Positions 21,509 to 30,843 of a stretch of 64,000 nt of DNA are shown piece after piece. The DNA is from an uncultured Oscillospiraceae bacterium (GTDB lineage: Bacteria; Bacillota; Clostridia; Oscillospirales; Oscillospiraceae). The position numbers and the translations under genes were made by a program. Every line of letters begins with the position of its first letter. Position 1 is the first letter of the stretch. The stretch is taken from assembly GCA_947599875.1 (NCBI GenBank), contig CANQFV010000002.1, positions 1 to 64,000 on the forward strand, given 5' to 3'. The notes under the pieces were generated by a model that was given only the letters and a program-made list of their open reading frames with translations, had not been told where the DNA came from and did no database searches.

Positions 21509-22092
21509 GCCGCCTCCTTTCCGACGAACAGAGATTTAAACCATAAAGCCGCTCTCCTCGTCAGCCGCAGGATCCCTTTTGTCACCGCCTTGCACCCGAA
21601 GAAGAGGAGAATGGAAAGGCCTGCGCAGCAAAGGCCGGCCGAGAGCATCACGACGCCCCCGGGGCCATGAGCGGTGAAGACCACAACCGCTCCGCTGAGT
21701 GCCACGGCCCAGAGGGACACCTCTGCCGCCCAAAGGGAAAGGACAACCGACCACAGGACAATGTAGACCGCGAGAAGGACGGCAAAGGCGGCGATCAGGA
21801 GAGGAAACCACACCGGAAACCCCAAGACAAGGAGGGTGATCTCCCACGGCCTCATGGATCTTCCCGGCTTGTTTTTCTCCTCCACCGGCCCTGTGGGCGG
21901 TGCGTCCGTCAGAATTTGTGAGACGACATCGTCCACTGTTCCGATCGATCCCACCGCCTCCGTCTCCGAATGCCCCTCCTCCATGCGGTCATCGATCATC
22001 TCACTGTAAAAAATCAGCCGCTCCTCTATGTCGTCCTGCGGCAGGCCGGACAGGCCCAGGCGCAGCCGGGCAAGAAACTCCCGCTTATTCAT
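21505..22092 (-). CDS. DUF1700 (HAAS-type) membrane protein
   Basis: A 195-residue protein of the DUF1700 family. The cytoplasmic N-terminal domain MNKREFLARLRLGLSGLPQDDIEERLIFY is the conserved HAAS helix bundle, followed by acidic helices ending GTVDDVVSQIL. After a Pro-rich linker come two to three long hydrophobic segments (about 88-165). It overlaps padR by eight bases and DUF4097 by four, so the three are translationally coupled. I chose the second of two ATGs because it has AGGGGG 9 bases upstream and the family-like MNK start; the other is at 22101. Confidence 0.85.
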   Translation of the reverse strand: MNKREFLARLRLGLSGLPQDDIEERLIFYSEMIDDRMEEGHSETEAVGSIGTVDDVVSQILTDAPPTGPVEEKNKPGRSMRPWEITLLVLGFPVWFPLLIAAFAVLLAVYIVLWSVVLSLWAAEVSLWAVALSGAVVVFTAHGPGGVVMLSAGLCCAGLSILLFFGCKAVTKGILRLTRRAALWFKSLFVGKEAA

Positions 22093-22405
22093 CTCCGTCA
22101 TCCCCCTTGGTTACAAACCGGTATATGGACAGGATCTCCTCCCATTCGCCCTTGAAATCCTCAATGCGCTTCAGCCCCGCGCCGGTGATATGATAATATT
22201 TCCTCAGGCGGCCGCCGTGTTCTACCGTGCGAACGGTCAGCAGATTTGCCGTCTCCAGGCGTTTCAGAATGGTATACAGGGTCGATTCGGAAAGCTCAAG
22301 ATACGGCTTCATATCTTTTATGATCTGGTAACCGTATGAGTCCTTGCTTTTGATCGCCGCTAAAACACACACGTCCAGCAGACCGCGTTTCAACTGAATA
22401 TCCAC
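22085..22405 (-). CDS. PadR-family transcriptional regulator
   Basis: A 106-residue winged-helix repressor. QLKRGLLDVCVLAAIKSKDSYGYQIIKDM is the PadR signature, the recognition helix region is ELSESTLYTILKRLE, and the wing is VRTVEHGGRLRKYYHIT. It likely represses its own operon with the DUF1700 and DUF4097 genes downstream. The start is GTG with GGAGG 6 bases upstream. An ATAC-N13-GTAT arrangement around the -10 of the promoter at 22430-22458 is the kind of site PadR proteins bind, which supports autoregulation as an inference. Confidence 0.93.
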   Translation of the reverse strand: MDIQLKRGLLDVCVLAAIKSKDSYGYQIIKDMKPYLELSESTLYTILKRLETANLLTVRTVEHGGRLRKYYHITGAGLKRIEDFKGEWEEILSIYRFVTKGDDGDE

Positions 22406-22429
22406 ATCATACCTCCTGTCACGCTATAC

Positions 22430-22458
22430 ATCATATCACGAAGTATTTATCTTGTCAA
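22430..22458 (-). promoter_or_regulatory. Promoter of the padR operon
   Basis: On the minus strand TTGACA, a 17-base spacer and TATGAT. ATAC within the spacer and GTAT just past the -10 form imperfect inverted half-sites, a candidate PadR operator. Confidence 0.8.
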
Positions 22459-22466
22459 TACCCAAT

Positions 22467-22502
22467 AAAAAAGGCGGCAGGTTTATTTCCTGCCGCTTTT
22501 TT
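22467..22502 (-). terminator. Terminator of the sugar-nucleotide synthase gene
   Basis: GCGGCAGG pairs with CCTGCCGC around a 7-base loop, with six A on the left and six T on the right. It lies between the stop at 22529 and the padR promoter. Confidence 0.85.
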
Positions 22503-22528
22503 AGTCTGCCAAAAAACCTAACATCTTT

Positions 22529-24841
22529 TTACGATTCCTGCCGGTCGATCTCCCGGATCCGGCGGGAGTAGCGGGCCGCCAGCTCCCCGGCCTGCTGGGG
22601 GGTGGCGGACTCGGAGCGGAGGACAAGGCAGTTGGAGGCGGCGTCGGGCGTCAGGTGGACGACTCCGGAGCCGGTGCGGGCGGTGAGGCCGGCGGACAGC
22701 TCGGTGGAGAACTCCGCACAGGCGGAGGCCATAAGGCGCATCAGCTCTGCGCGGGAGGCCCTGACGGGGACGCGCTCCTTCTTCACGGCGAAGGGCGGAA
22801 GGTCGTCCAAAAGCCGGGCGAGCTGGGCGTTGTCCCGGGCCATCGCCCGGATCACCAGGGCCGCGGCATAGACGCCGTCCCGGAAATACCGCTGGGCGGC
22901 GTAGAGGGACCGGCCGCGGCTGTCGGACATGGGCAGCAGCTTGCAGCCGTAGCGGGAGGAGACCCGGAGAGCGGCGTCAGGCAGCCACTCCGGGACGGCC
23001 AGGGTCTCCGCGCCCATGCGCATGGCGGCCTGGGCGGTGACGGCGGCGGTGTGCAGGCGGTCAAGCTCCCTGCCCCGCTCGTCCACGGCCGTGAAGTCGA
23101 AGCCCCCCGGCGTCACGGAAAAGCACGGGATCCCCGGGGCGGGTTCCTTGACGCTCACCCCCAGGTCGGCCAGCACACGGCGAAGCGCCCGGTTCTCCGC
23201 GCCGCCGCCTGTGACGGCCACGGCGGGGGTTTTCCAGGCCTCCGGACGGCGCAGCTCCCCCACGATGCCGGAGGTATACGCCCAGGGGGCGCCCTCCAGC
23301 CGGGAGACGCCGCCGATCTTCCGGCTGTCCCAATGGCCCTGGGGGGTCAGGGCGGACTCCAGCTTCCGCCGCGTGGCCGAACCGATGGCCAGGCCCGCGC
23401 CGTCAAAGAAGGTCACCTCCGCCCTCTCCACCGTCACCCGGACGAACACCGTGTGATTTAGGGAGAAGACCCTGGCGCAGTAGGAAAGCTCCGCCTCAAA
23501 GCGGCAGTCCAGGCGCACGCCCTCCCCGCCGGAGGCGGTGACGCCACACAGTATGGCGTCGGCCAGGAGCCTGGCCCCCTCGCCGCCGCAGCAGGCCGCG
23601 CCAACCCGGCCGGCCCTGCCCAGGACGCCGCCCAGGGCCAGGGCCGTCTCCGGGGTCAGGGAGACATTCAATGTCCCCACAAGGCGCCAGTCCTTCTGAA
23701 ATTCCGGTTTCGTCTCCTGGCCGTCGGTGAGGATGTTTCTTGTGACCGTGCGGCCAGCCGGGACGCTTTTGCCGCCGGAGATGTGGACGCCGGGGGCGAT
23801 AAAGCTCCCCCGCCCTATCCCGGCGCCGTCGCCGATGACGCAGCCCTCGCCTGTCCGCACGTTCCGCTCCAGGACGGCGTCCCGGCCCACAACAGTGCCG
23901 TCCACGTCGCACTCCGAGCCGATCCGGCCGCCGTTTATGACGCTCCGCCGGATGACAGCGCCGGAGGAGACGGCGCTTTTGGAGGAGATCACCGTCTCCG
24001 GGCCGATGACGGCCCCGGGTTCCACGGTGCAGTCCCTCCCCACATAGACCGGGGGATTCACGGTGACGCCCTCCAGACTCGTGCCGCTCCAGACGCCCTT
24101 GTTGATCTCCGGGACGTCCAGCTCCACCCCGGTCCTGCCGGTCAGGGCGTCGAGACAGCACCGGCGGTAAGCCTCCGGCGAGCCGATATCGCACCAGTAG
24201 CCTGTACCGGGGAAGGCGTAGACGCCCCTGCCCTCCCGCACCAGGCGCGGGAACAGGTCTTTTCCAAAGTCGTACTCCCGGTTTTCGGGGATGAGGTCCA
24301 CGATGGCCGGCGAGAGGATATAGATGCCGGTATTGATCCTGTCGGTGACCACCCGCTCCCAGCCGGGCTTTTCGGAAAAGCCGGTGATCCTCCCCTCCCC
24401 GTCCGTCAGCACAAGGCCGAAGGCCGTAGGCTCCGGGTGGGCGCAGGTCACGACGGTGGCCTGCGCCCCGCGGCTTTTGTGGAAGTCCAGGGCGGCCGTC
24501 AGGTCATAATTGCACACGGCGTCCCCGGAGAGGATGAGGATGTCCTCGTCCCCGATAAAGTCCCGGCAGGCCCTGACGGATCCCGCCGTGCCAAGGGAGG
24601 CGTCCTCCACAAGGTAGGAGATCTCCGCGTCCTGGGCGCTGCCGTCCCCAAAATATTCCTGTATGACCTCCGGCATATACCGGAGCGTAAAGCGGATGTC
24701 CCGGATGCCGTGGCGCTTTAAATGCTCCACGGCCCGTTCCAGCACGGGCCTGCCGAGAAACTCCACCATCGGCTTGGGCCGGCCCTCGGTGAGAGGCCGG
24801 AGCCGCACTCCCTCGCCCCCGGCCATAACGATTGCTTTCAT
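22529..24841 (-). CDS. Sugar-1-phosphate nucleotidyltransferase fused to a degenerate phosphomutase-like domain
   Basis: A 770-residue fusion. Residues 1-235 are a nucleotidyltransferase of the GDP-mannose pyrophosphorylase type: GGEGVRLRPLTEGRPKPM is the NTP-binding loop, LSGDAVCNYD holds the metal-binding Asp, and FSEKP and NTGIY follow. Residues 245-370 are hexapeptide repeats of a left-handed beta helix (VYVGRDCTVEPGAVIGP). Residues 380-770 resemble phosphomannomutase, but where active mutases have the serine loop TASHNP this protein reads SLNHTVF, and the metal-binding DGD-type loop is not recognisable. The C-terminal part is therefore probably not a working mutase. It is likely cytoplasmic and concerned with surface polysaccharide precursors. 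Confidence 0.85.
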   Translation of the reverse strand: MKAIVMAGGEGVRLRPLTEGRPKPMVEFLGRPVLERAVEHLKRHGIRDIRFTLRYMPEVIQEYFGDGSAQDAEISYLVEDASLGTAGSVRACRDFIGDEDILILSGDAVCNYDLTAALDFHKSRGAQATVVTCAHPEPTAFGLVLTDGEGRITGFSEKPGWERVVTDRINTGIYILSPAIVDLIPENREYDFGKDLFPRLVREGRGVYAFPGTGYWCDIGSPEAYRRCCLDALTGRTGVELDVPEINKGVWSGTSLEGVTVNPPVYVGRDCTVEPGAVIGPETVISSKSAVSSGAVIRRSVINGGRIGSECDVDGTVVGRDAVLERNVRTGEGCVIGDGAGIGRGSFIAPGVHISGGKSVPAGRTVTRNILTDGQETKPEFQKDWRLVGTLNVSLTPETALALGGVLGRAGRVGAACCGGEGARLLADAILCGVTASGGEGVRLDCRFEAELSYCARVFSLNHTVFVRVTVERAEVTFFDGAGLAIGSATRRKLESALTPQGHWDSRKIGGVSRLEGAPWAYTSGIVGELRRPEAWKTPAVAVTGGGAENRALRRVLADLGVSVKEPAPGIPCFSVTPGGFDFTAVDERGRELDRLHTAAVTAQAAMRMGAETLAVPEWLPDAALRVSSRYGCKLLPMSDSRGRSLYAAQRYFRDGVYAAALVIRAMARDNAQLARLLDDLPPFAVKKERVPVRASRAELMRLMASACAEFSTELSAGLTARTGSGVVHLTPDAASNCLVLRSESATPQQAGELAARYSRRIREIDRQES

Positions 24842-24911
24842 TCTTTATCCCCCTGATTGTTTTTCCCGATTAGCTTTTCCGGGGAGACAAAAAATAATTT
24901 GCAGATTGCAC

Positions 24912-24940
24912 TTGTTAACCTCGGAATCATTTGGTATAAT
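24912..24940 (+). promoter_or_regulatory. Promoter of the gdpP operon
   Basis: TTGTTA, a 17-base spacer and a perfect TATAAT, 40 bases before the gdpP start. Confidence 0.65.
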
Positions 24941-24980
24941 GTAAGGGAATGTACGCATTTATCCGTCAAGGAGGGAGCGC

Positions 24981-26993
24981 ATGAACAGAAAAATCAAAAG
25001 CCTCCTCAGCTCCAATATACATCTCTATGTGGTGACGCTGATCCTCTTTGCCATCGCCACCTTTTTCTTCGGTAAATATTCCCTCCAGCTCACGGTGGGC
25101 GAGATCGTGATCATCGCCATGCTCATGGTCTACACCCGCGTCACCAGCCGCCGCCGCAGCCGGGAGATGCTGGGGTATATCGAGTCCGTCACCGCGAACA
25201 TTGACAACGCCACCAGGAACACTCTTCAGAATTTCCCCTTCCCGATGGCCACCTTCACCCTGGATGAGAACGACATCATCTACGCCAACGAGCCGTTCCT
25301 GGCCGTCACCGGCGGGGAGAGGCTTTTGGCCACGAAGATCTCCACGCTTGTGCCCGGCTTCTCCGCCAGATGGCTGATGGAGGGCAAGTCGGAGTATCCG
25401 GAGCTTGTCACCCTGAACGACAGGCGCTACCGGGTGTTCGGGAACCTGGTGCGCGGCTCCGACGCCCCCGGGGTGAAAAACTATGTGGCCACCACCTACT
25501 GGGTGGACGAGACGGAGTACGCCCTGATCCGGGACGAGTTCGCCAGCTCCCGCCCGGTGTTCTCCATCATCCTGCTGGACAACTACGACGAGATCATCTC
25601 CGGCATGAGCGAGAAGGACAAGTCCATGCTCATCTCCTCCATCGACGACAAGCTCACGGCCTGGAGCCGGGACAAGGGGGGCTATATCACCCGCTCAGAC
25701 CGGGACCGGTACATCTTCATCTTTGAGGAGCGGTACATGTCCGATTATGTGGACTCCAAGTTCGCCATCTTGGACTCCGTCCGGGAGCTGACCACCCCCA
25801 AGGGGATGCGCCCCACCGTCAGCATCGGCATGGGCGTGGACGGCAAAAACCTGGCGGAGAGCTACCAGTTCGCGGCCCTGGCCCTGGAGATGGCCCTGAG
25901 CCGCGGCGGGGACCAGGCGGTGATCAAAAACCGGTACAACTTTGAGTTCTACGGTGGGAAGACAAGCGGCGCGGAGAAGCGCACCAAGGTGAAAAGCCGC
26001 GTGATGGCCAGCTCCCTGGGGGAGCTGATGCGCTCCGCCTCCCGGATCTTTATCATGGGCCACAAGTTCGCGGATTTGGACTCCGTTGGCTCGGCGGTGG
26101 GCCTCTGCTGTGCCGCCAGGAGCTTAGGCCGGCAGGCGAACATCGTCATCGACATGGAGACCCAGGTCAGCCAGCCCCTGATCAACCGGGTCCTGACGCT
26201 GCCGGAGTACCGGGAGGTGTTTGTCAACCCCCAGGAGGCGCTGCTCCAGATGGACGGCTCCACCCTGCTGATCATTGTGGACACAAACAGGCCCGACCAG
26301 GTGGAGAGCCTGCCGCTGCTCCAGTCCTGCAACCGGGTGGCGGTGATCGACCACCACAGGCGGGCGGCGGATTACATCCAGAACGTGGCCCTCTCCTTCC
26401 ACGAGCCTTACGCCTCCTCCGCGTCGGAGCTGGTGACGGAGCTTTTGCAGTACATGGTGGAGCAGTCGGATATCCTGCGCATTGAGGCGGAGGCGCTTCT
26501 GGCCGGGATCGTGCTGGACACCAAGAATTTCACCCTGCGCACCGGCGGGCGGACGTTTGACGCCGCCGCGTTTCTGCGCAGAGCCGGGGCGGACACCACG
26601 GATGTGAAACACCTGCTCCAGTCCGACTTCAAATCCGCCGTCGCCAAATACTCCATCGTCCAGAAGGCGCGGATCTACAAGTCCGGCATCGCCATTGCCG
26701 CCGCGGAAAATGTGGACAGCAAGGTCACGGCCGCTCAGGCCTCCGACGAGCTTTTGAATATCTCCGGCATCCAGGCGTCCTTTGTGGTGTTCCCCCTGGG
26801 GGACACGGTGAATATCTCCGCCAGGAGCCTGGGCGATATCAACGTCCAGGTGATCCTGGAGCGCCTGGGCGGGGGCGGGAACAAGTCCACCGCCGGCGCC
26901 CAGATCTCCGGCAAGAGCCTGAAGGACGTGGTGACGGAGCTTCTCACGGCCATCGACAAATATTTGGAGGACTACTCCATCGGGGAGGAATGA
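24981..26993 (+). CDS. gdpP: Cyclic-di-AMP phosphodiesterase GdpP
   Basis: Membrane-bound enzyme that hydrolyses c-di-AMP, a signal controlling osmolyte and wall homeostasis. The 670-residue protein has two transmembrane segments (about 12-52), a PAS-like domain (about 85-150), a degenerate GGDEF domain (about 180-320, lacking the GGDEF motif) and DHH/DHHA1 domains. The catalytic motifs are MGHKFADLDSVG (359-370), VDTNRP and DHH (457-459), with GGGGNKSTAG near the end for nucleotide binding. It is followed by rplI and dnaB as in Bacillus and many Clostridia. The ATG has AGGAGGGAG upstream. Confidence 0.96.
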   Translation: MNRKIKSLLSSNIHLYVVTLILFAIATFFFGKYSLQLTVGEIVIIAMLMVYTRVTSRRRSREMLGYIESVTANIDNATRNTLQNFPFPMATFTLDENDIIYANEPFLAVTGGERLLATKISTLVPGFSARWLMEGKSEYPELVTLNDRRYRVFGNLVRGSDAPGVKNYVATTYWVDETEYALIRDEFASSRPVFSIILLDNYDEIISGMSEKDKSMLISSIDDKLTAWSRDKGGYITRSDRDRYIFIFEERYMSDYVDSKFAILDSVRELTTPKGMRPTVSIGMGVDGKNLAESYQFAALALEMALSRGGDQAVIKNRYNFEFYGGKTSGAEKRTKVKSRVMASSLGELMRSASRIFIMGHKFADLDSVGSAVGLCCAARSLGRQANIVIDMETQVSQPLINRVLTLPEYREVFVNPQEALLQMDGSTLLIIVDTNRPDQVESLPLLQSCNRVAVIDHHRRAADYIQNVALSFHEPYASSASELVTELLQYMVEQSDILRIEAEALLAGIVLDTKNFTLRTGGRTFDAAAFLRRAGADTTDVKHLLQSDFKSAVAKYSIVQKARIYKSGIAIAAAENVDSKVTAAQASDELLNISGIQASFVVFPLGDTVNISARSLGDINVQVILERLGGGGNKSTAGAQISGKSLKDVVTELLTAIDKYLEDYSIGEE

Positions 26994-27065
26994 GCCTCCC
27001 CCCAAATCCCGTCCCGGTCTGCCGGACAATCCCCGGCGGGGACGGAAACAGAAAGGATCACAGCT

Positions 27066-27509
27066 ATGAAAGTCATTTTACAGCAGGATGTGCGGGATCA
27101 CGGGAAGAAGGGGCAGCTGGTGGACGTCTCCGACGGATACGCCCGGAATTATCTGTTCCCCAGGAAGCTGGCCGTCCCCGCCACGGCCGACGCCATGAAC
27201 ACCATGAAGCTCAAGGAGAAGGCCCGCATCCGCCAGATGGAGGAGGAGAAGGCCCAGGCGCTGGAGAACGTCAAGCGGCTTGACTCCTGCGTGGTGAAGA
27301 TCTCCGCCCGCGCCGGGGAGAACGGAAAGCTCTTCGGCGCCATCACCAACAAGGACATATCCGACGCCCTGGCCGCCCAGTACGGCATCAACGTGGAAAA
27401 GGGGCGGATCGTTATCGCCGACCCCATCAAGTCCTACGGCCCCTACGATATCAAGTGCAAGTTCGGGTACGAGATCTCCGGGACCATTCATCTGCTTGTC
27501 ACCGAGTGA
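27066..27509 (+). CDS. rplI: 50S ribosomal protein L9
   Basis: A 147-residue L9, the normal length, binding 23S rRNA at the base of the L1 stalk. The N-terminal signature MKVILQQDVRDHGKKGQLVDVSDGYARNYL is intact, the connecting helix follows (about 40-75) and the C-terminal domain begins at VVKISARAGENGKLFGAIT. It lies between gdpP and dnaB, 72 and 38 bases away, all on one strand. GAAAGGA precedes the start. Confidence 0.98.
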   Translation: MKVILQQDVRDHGKKGQLVDVSDGYARNYLFPRKLAVPATADAMNTMKLKEKARIRQMEEEKAQALENVKRLDSCVVKISARAGENGKLFGAITNKDISDALAAQYGINVEKGRIVIADPIKSYGPYDIKCKFGYEISGTIHLLVTE

Positions 27510-27547
27510 GGATCCCCCTCTCGGCGAAACTGTAAGGAGGGCCTGAT

Positions 27548-28888
27548 ATGCCCGATCTGCTCACGGCGCGGCAGCTCCCCCACAGCGTGGAGGCGGAGCA
27601 GGCCGTCCTTGGCTCCATGATCATAGATTCCCGTTGCGTCGCCGACGTGGTGGGCGCCCTTCGCGGGGAGGATTTTTACTCCGACGTGAACCGGAATATC
27701 TATGAGGCCATCTACACCATGTTCAACTACTCCATGACCATCGACCCCGTTACGGTCATCGAGCAGCTGCGCAAATCCGGCACATACACGGAGGGTTCCG
27801 GGGACTACATCCTGAAGCTGATGGAGATCACCCCCACCGCCGCCAATGTCACGGAATATGTGAATATCGTCCGGGACAAGTCCCTCCTCCGGCGCATCTC
27901 CGACGCGGGGAGCGAGATCAACGCCCTGGCTATGGAATCCCAGGGCACGGCGGACGGCATCCTGGAGCTGGCGGAGCAGCGCATCTACGCCATTCGCCAG
28001 GGGCGGGGCATCACCGGACTGGAGCCGGTGTCCAAGGTTCTGGTGGACGTATACACCCAGCTGCAGGAGGCCTCGAAGAGCGGCAGCCGGATCCCGGGCC
28101 TCTCCACGGGGCTTTACGATCTGGACAGCGCCATTATGGGGCTGAACAAGTCCGATCTCATCCTCATCGCCGCCCGTCCAGGTATGGGCAAGACGAGTAT
28201 CGCTTTGAATATCGCCCTGAATGTGGCCAAGGACTCCGGCAAGACGGTGGCCATCTTCTCCCTGGAGATGAGCCGGGAGCAGCTGTGCTTCAGCCTCCTC
28301 TCCTCCGAAAGCCAGGTGGACAGGAAGAAGCTCCAGTCCGGGGCCCTGACGGACGAGGACTGGCGCCGGGTCTCCGACGCCTCCGTGGCTATCGGGGGCA
28401 TGGACATCCGCCTGGACGACAACCCCATGCTCACCGTGGCGGACATCAACGCCGCCTGCCGGAGGGTGAAGGATCTGGGCCTTGTGGTCATCGACTATTT
28501 ACAACTGATGACCTCCGCCGGGGGCACGCCCAAATACGGGGAGAACCGCACAACCATTGTCTCGGACATTAGCCGGATGCTGAAGATCATGGCCAAGGAG
28601 CTGAACGTGCCGGTGATCTGCGCCTCCCAGCTCAGCCGCGCCAATGAAAAGCGGGAGGAGAAGCGGCCCATGCTCTCCGACCTCAGGGAGTCCGGCGCCA
28701 TTGAGCAGGACGCGGACATCGTGCTGGCCCTGTACCGCGACGATTACTACAACAAGGACACGGAGCGGCCCAACATCGCCGAGTGTATCATTTTGAAAAA
28801 CCGCCGGGGCGAGACCGGCACCGTGGAGCTGCAGTGGCAGCCGGAATTCACCTCCTTCCGCTCCCTGGAGAGAAGGCACGGTGAGTGA
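27548..28888 (+). CDS. dnaB: Replicative DNA helicase DnaB
   Basis: Hexameric 5'-3' helicase of the replication fork (named dnaC in Bacillus subtilis). The 446-residue protein has the N-terminal dimerisation domain (PHSVEAEQAVLGSMIID) and a RecA-like C-terminal domain with Walker A ARPGMGKTS (209-217), Walker B LGLVVIDYLQLM and the arginine-finger segment KNRRGETGTVEL. No intein interrupts it. It overlaps the region just before tilS, whose ATG begins two bases past its stop. GTAAGGAGG precedes the start. Confidence 0.98.
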   Translation: MPDLLTARQLPHSVEAEQAVLGSMIIDSRCVADVVGALRGEDFYSDVNRNIYEAIYTMFNYSMTIDPVTVIEQLRKSGTYTEGSGDYILKLMEITPTAANVTEYVNIVRDKSLLRRISDAGSEINALAMESQGTADGILELAEQRIYAIRQGRGITGLEPVSKVLVDVYTQLQEASKSGSRIPGLSTGLYDLDSAIMGLNKSDLILIAARPGMGKTSIALNIALNVAKDSGKTVAIFSLEMSREQLCFSLLSSESQVDRKKLQSGALTDEDWRRVSDASVAIGGMDIRLDDNPMLTVADINAACRRVKDLGLVVIDYLQLMTSAGGTPKYGENRTTIVSDISRMLKIMAKELNVPVICASQLSRANEKREEKRPMLSDLRESGAIEQDADIVLALYRDDYYNKDTERPNIAECIILKNRRGETGTVELQWQPEFTSFRSLERRHGE

Positions 28889-28890
28889 GC

Positions 28891-30288
28891 ATGACCCTCC
28901 GGGAAAAAATTTCGGATTTTTGTCTACAATATAATATGTTGGAGCCGGGAGTTCCCGTCATCGCCTGCGTCTCCGGGGGGATGGACTCCATGTTCCTGCT
29001 GCACTGTCTCTGTGAGGCGGCGCGGGAGCGCGGGTTCCCCCTTTTTGCCGCCCACTTCAACCACCGGCTGCGGGGGGCGGAGTCCGACGGGGACGAGGCC
29101 TTTGTCCGGGAGCGGTGCGCGGCGCTGAATGTCCCGCTTCGTGTGGGGTCCGGTGACGTGGCCGGCCAGGCCAAAAGGCGCGGCGCCGGCATCGAGGAGA
29201 CGGCAAGGCAGATGCGCTACGCCTTCTTCCGGGAGCTGTCCCGGGAGCTTGGGGACGCCAAGATCGCCACGGCACACAACGCCGACGACAACCTGGAGAC
29301 GGTGCTGATGCGCATCGCCCGGGGATCCGGTCTGCGGGGCCTGGGGGGGATCCCCCCGGTAAACGGCCCGGTGATCCGGCCCATTCTGTGCCTGACGCGG
29401 GGGGAGATCCAGGAATACTGCCGGGAGAGGGGCATACCCCACCGGGAGGACTCCTCCAACGCCTGTGAGGACTACACCAGGAATCTGGTGCGCCACAAGA
29501 TCCTGCCGGTGATGCGCAGGATCAATCCCTCTCTCAATGTGACGGAGCTGACCGGGCTTCTCCGGGAGGACGAGGCGTATCTGGACAGCCTGGCCAGGGA
29601 TTTCCTGGCGCAGCGGGAGGAGCCGGGAGGCGCACTTCCGGTGAGGGAGCTTTTGGCACTCCCCAGGCCCGTCTCCTCCCGGGTGATCCGGCACTTTTGC
29701 GGCACACAGCTCACCGCCGCCCATGTGGACAGCGTCTTTGCCCTGCTGGAAAGCCCCGATCCCGGGGGAAGTCTCGACCTGCCGGGCCTGACCCTCCGGC
29801 GGGAGTACGGATCTCTCCTCCGTGGAAAGCCGCGGTTTGCCTCCTTCAGCCCAAAGAGGCTTGGGGTTGACAGCCCTGTTATAATTGAGGAGGCAAATAT
29901 CGGTATTTTCTGCCGGGAGACGGTGTGGGACGGAGAGTTTAACAATTCCTTAACTTCTTACCCCATAAAACAGGATAAAATCAAAGGCGAGCTTACGGTT
30001 CGCCCCCGTGCGCCGGGGGATGTGATACGCCTGGCGGCGGGATCCCGCACGCTGAAGAAGCTCTTTATTGACCGGCACATCCCCAGAGACATACGGGGAC
30101 TTGTCCCGGTGATCGCCGACAGCCGCGGCGTTGTGGCGGTGTGCGGCGTGGGCGCGGACAGAGACCTGCTGGCGCGTTTGGGGGAACGGGCCATTGTGAT
30201 CGAGGCAAGGCCCCTACCGTCCGGGGAGAGCAGACCCTCTGCGCGGGATATTCAGACCCACAACTCCCCTGACTTTTGGCGGGGATAA
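28891..30288 (+). CDS. tilS: tRNA(Ile)-lysidine synthase
   Basis: Converts the wobble C34 of tRNA-Ile(CAU) to lysidine using ATP and lysine. The roughly 465-residue protein has the PP-loop SGGMDSMFLLH near residue 30, the motifs HFNHRLRG and ATAHNADDNLET in the N-terminal domain, a central helical TilS domain and a C-terminal domain (RPRAPGDVIRLAAGSRTLKKLFID). It is followed by hpt and ftsH, the conserved Firmicutes order. I chose the ATG at 28891 because GGTGAG lies five bases upstream; a GTG at 28885 overlapping the dnaB stop is possible. Confidence 0.96.
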   Translation: MTLREKISDFCLQYNMLEPGVPVIACVSGGMDSMFLLHCLCEAARERGFPLFAAHFNHRLRGAESDGDEAFVRERCAALNVPLRVGSGDVAGQAKRRGAGIEETARQMRYAFFRELSRELGDAKIATAHNADDNLETVLMRIARGSGLRGLGGIPPVNGPVIRPILCLTRGEIQEYCRERGIPHREDSSNACEDYTRNLVRHKILPVMRRINPSLNVTELTGLLREDEAYLDSLARDFLAQREEPGGALPVRELLALPRPVSSRVIRHFCGTQLTAAHVDSVFALLESPDPGGSLDLPGLTLRREYGSLLRGKPRFASFSPKRLGVDSPVIIEEANIGIFCRETVWDGEFNNSLTSYPIKQDKIKGELTVRPRAPGDVIRLAAGSRTLKKLFIDRHIPRDIRGLVPVIADSRGVVAVCGVGADRDLLARLGERAIVIEARPLPSGESRPSARDIQTHNSPDFWRG

Positions 30289-30303
30289 CGGAGGAAGAGA
30301 GAC

Positions 30304-30843
30304 ATGCTGGAAAGAGATATTGACCGGGTTTTTTTCTCAGCCCAGGAGCTTCAGGACAGGGTCGCGGAGCTGGGGCGTCAGATCACTGCCGACTATGACG
30401 GCAAAAGCCCCCTGTTCGTGGGGGTTTTGAAGGGCTCCTTCGTCTTTATGGCGGATCTGATGCGCTGCGTGGACACATACTGCGACATCGACTTCATGGC
30501 GGTGTCCTCCTACGGCTCCGGAACCACCACCACGGGCGCGGTAAAGATCAACAAGGATCTGTCCTACGACGTGGAGGGGCGGCATGTCCTCCTGATCGAG
30601 GACATCCTGGACTCCGGCGTGACCCTCTCCTATCTCAAGAAATTTATTGAGGGCAGGAAACCGGCCTCCGTGTCCATCTGCACCCTGCTTGACAAGCCCG
30701 CCCGCAGGAAGGCGGACATCCGAGCCGACTATGTGGGCTTTGAGTGCCCCGACGCCTTTATCGTGGGCTACGGGCTGGATTACGCCGAGCGCTACCGCAA
30801 TCTCCCCTACATCGGCGTGCTGAAGCCTCAGATCTATCAGTAG
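30304..30843 (+). CDS. hpt: Hypoxanthine phosphoribosyltransferase
   Basis: Purine salvage enzyme that makes IMP or GMP from hypoxanthine or guanine and PRPP. The 179-residue length is standard. The PRPP-binding motif is [16 protein letters not shown] (about 98-113), and [15 protein letters not shown] and the catalytic-loop [11 protein letters not shown] are intact. It sits 15 bases after tilS with GGAGGAAGAG as ribosome site and 108 bases before ftsH. A small GC hairpin (CCCCTCC/GGAGGGG at 30852-30868) separates it from ftsH but has no T-run. Confidence 0.97.
   Translation: MLERDIDRVFFSAQELQDRVAELGRQITADYDGKSPLFVGVLKGSFVFMADLMRCVDTYCDIDFMAVSSYGSGTTTTGAVKINKDLSYDVEGRHVLLIEDILDSGVTLSYLKKFIEGRKPASVSICTLLDKPARRKADIRADYVGFECPDAFIVGYGLDYAERYRNLPYIGVLKPQIYQ

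Noticed and set aside
24981-26993. Active diguanylate cyclase in GdpP
   Set aside because: The GGDEF region has no GGDEF signature; as in other GdpP proteins it is degenerate, so only the DHH phosphodiesterase is claimed.
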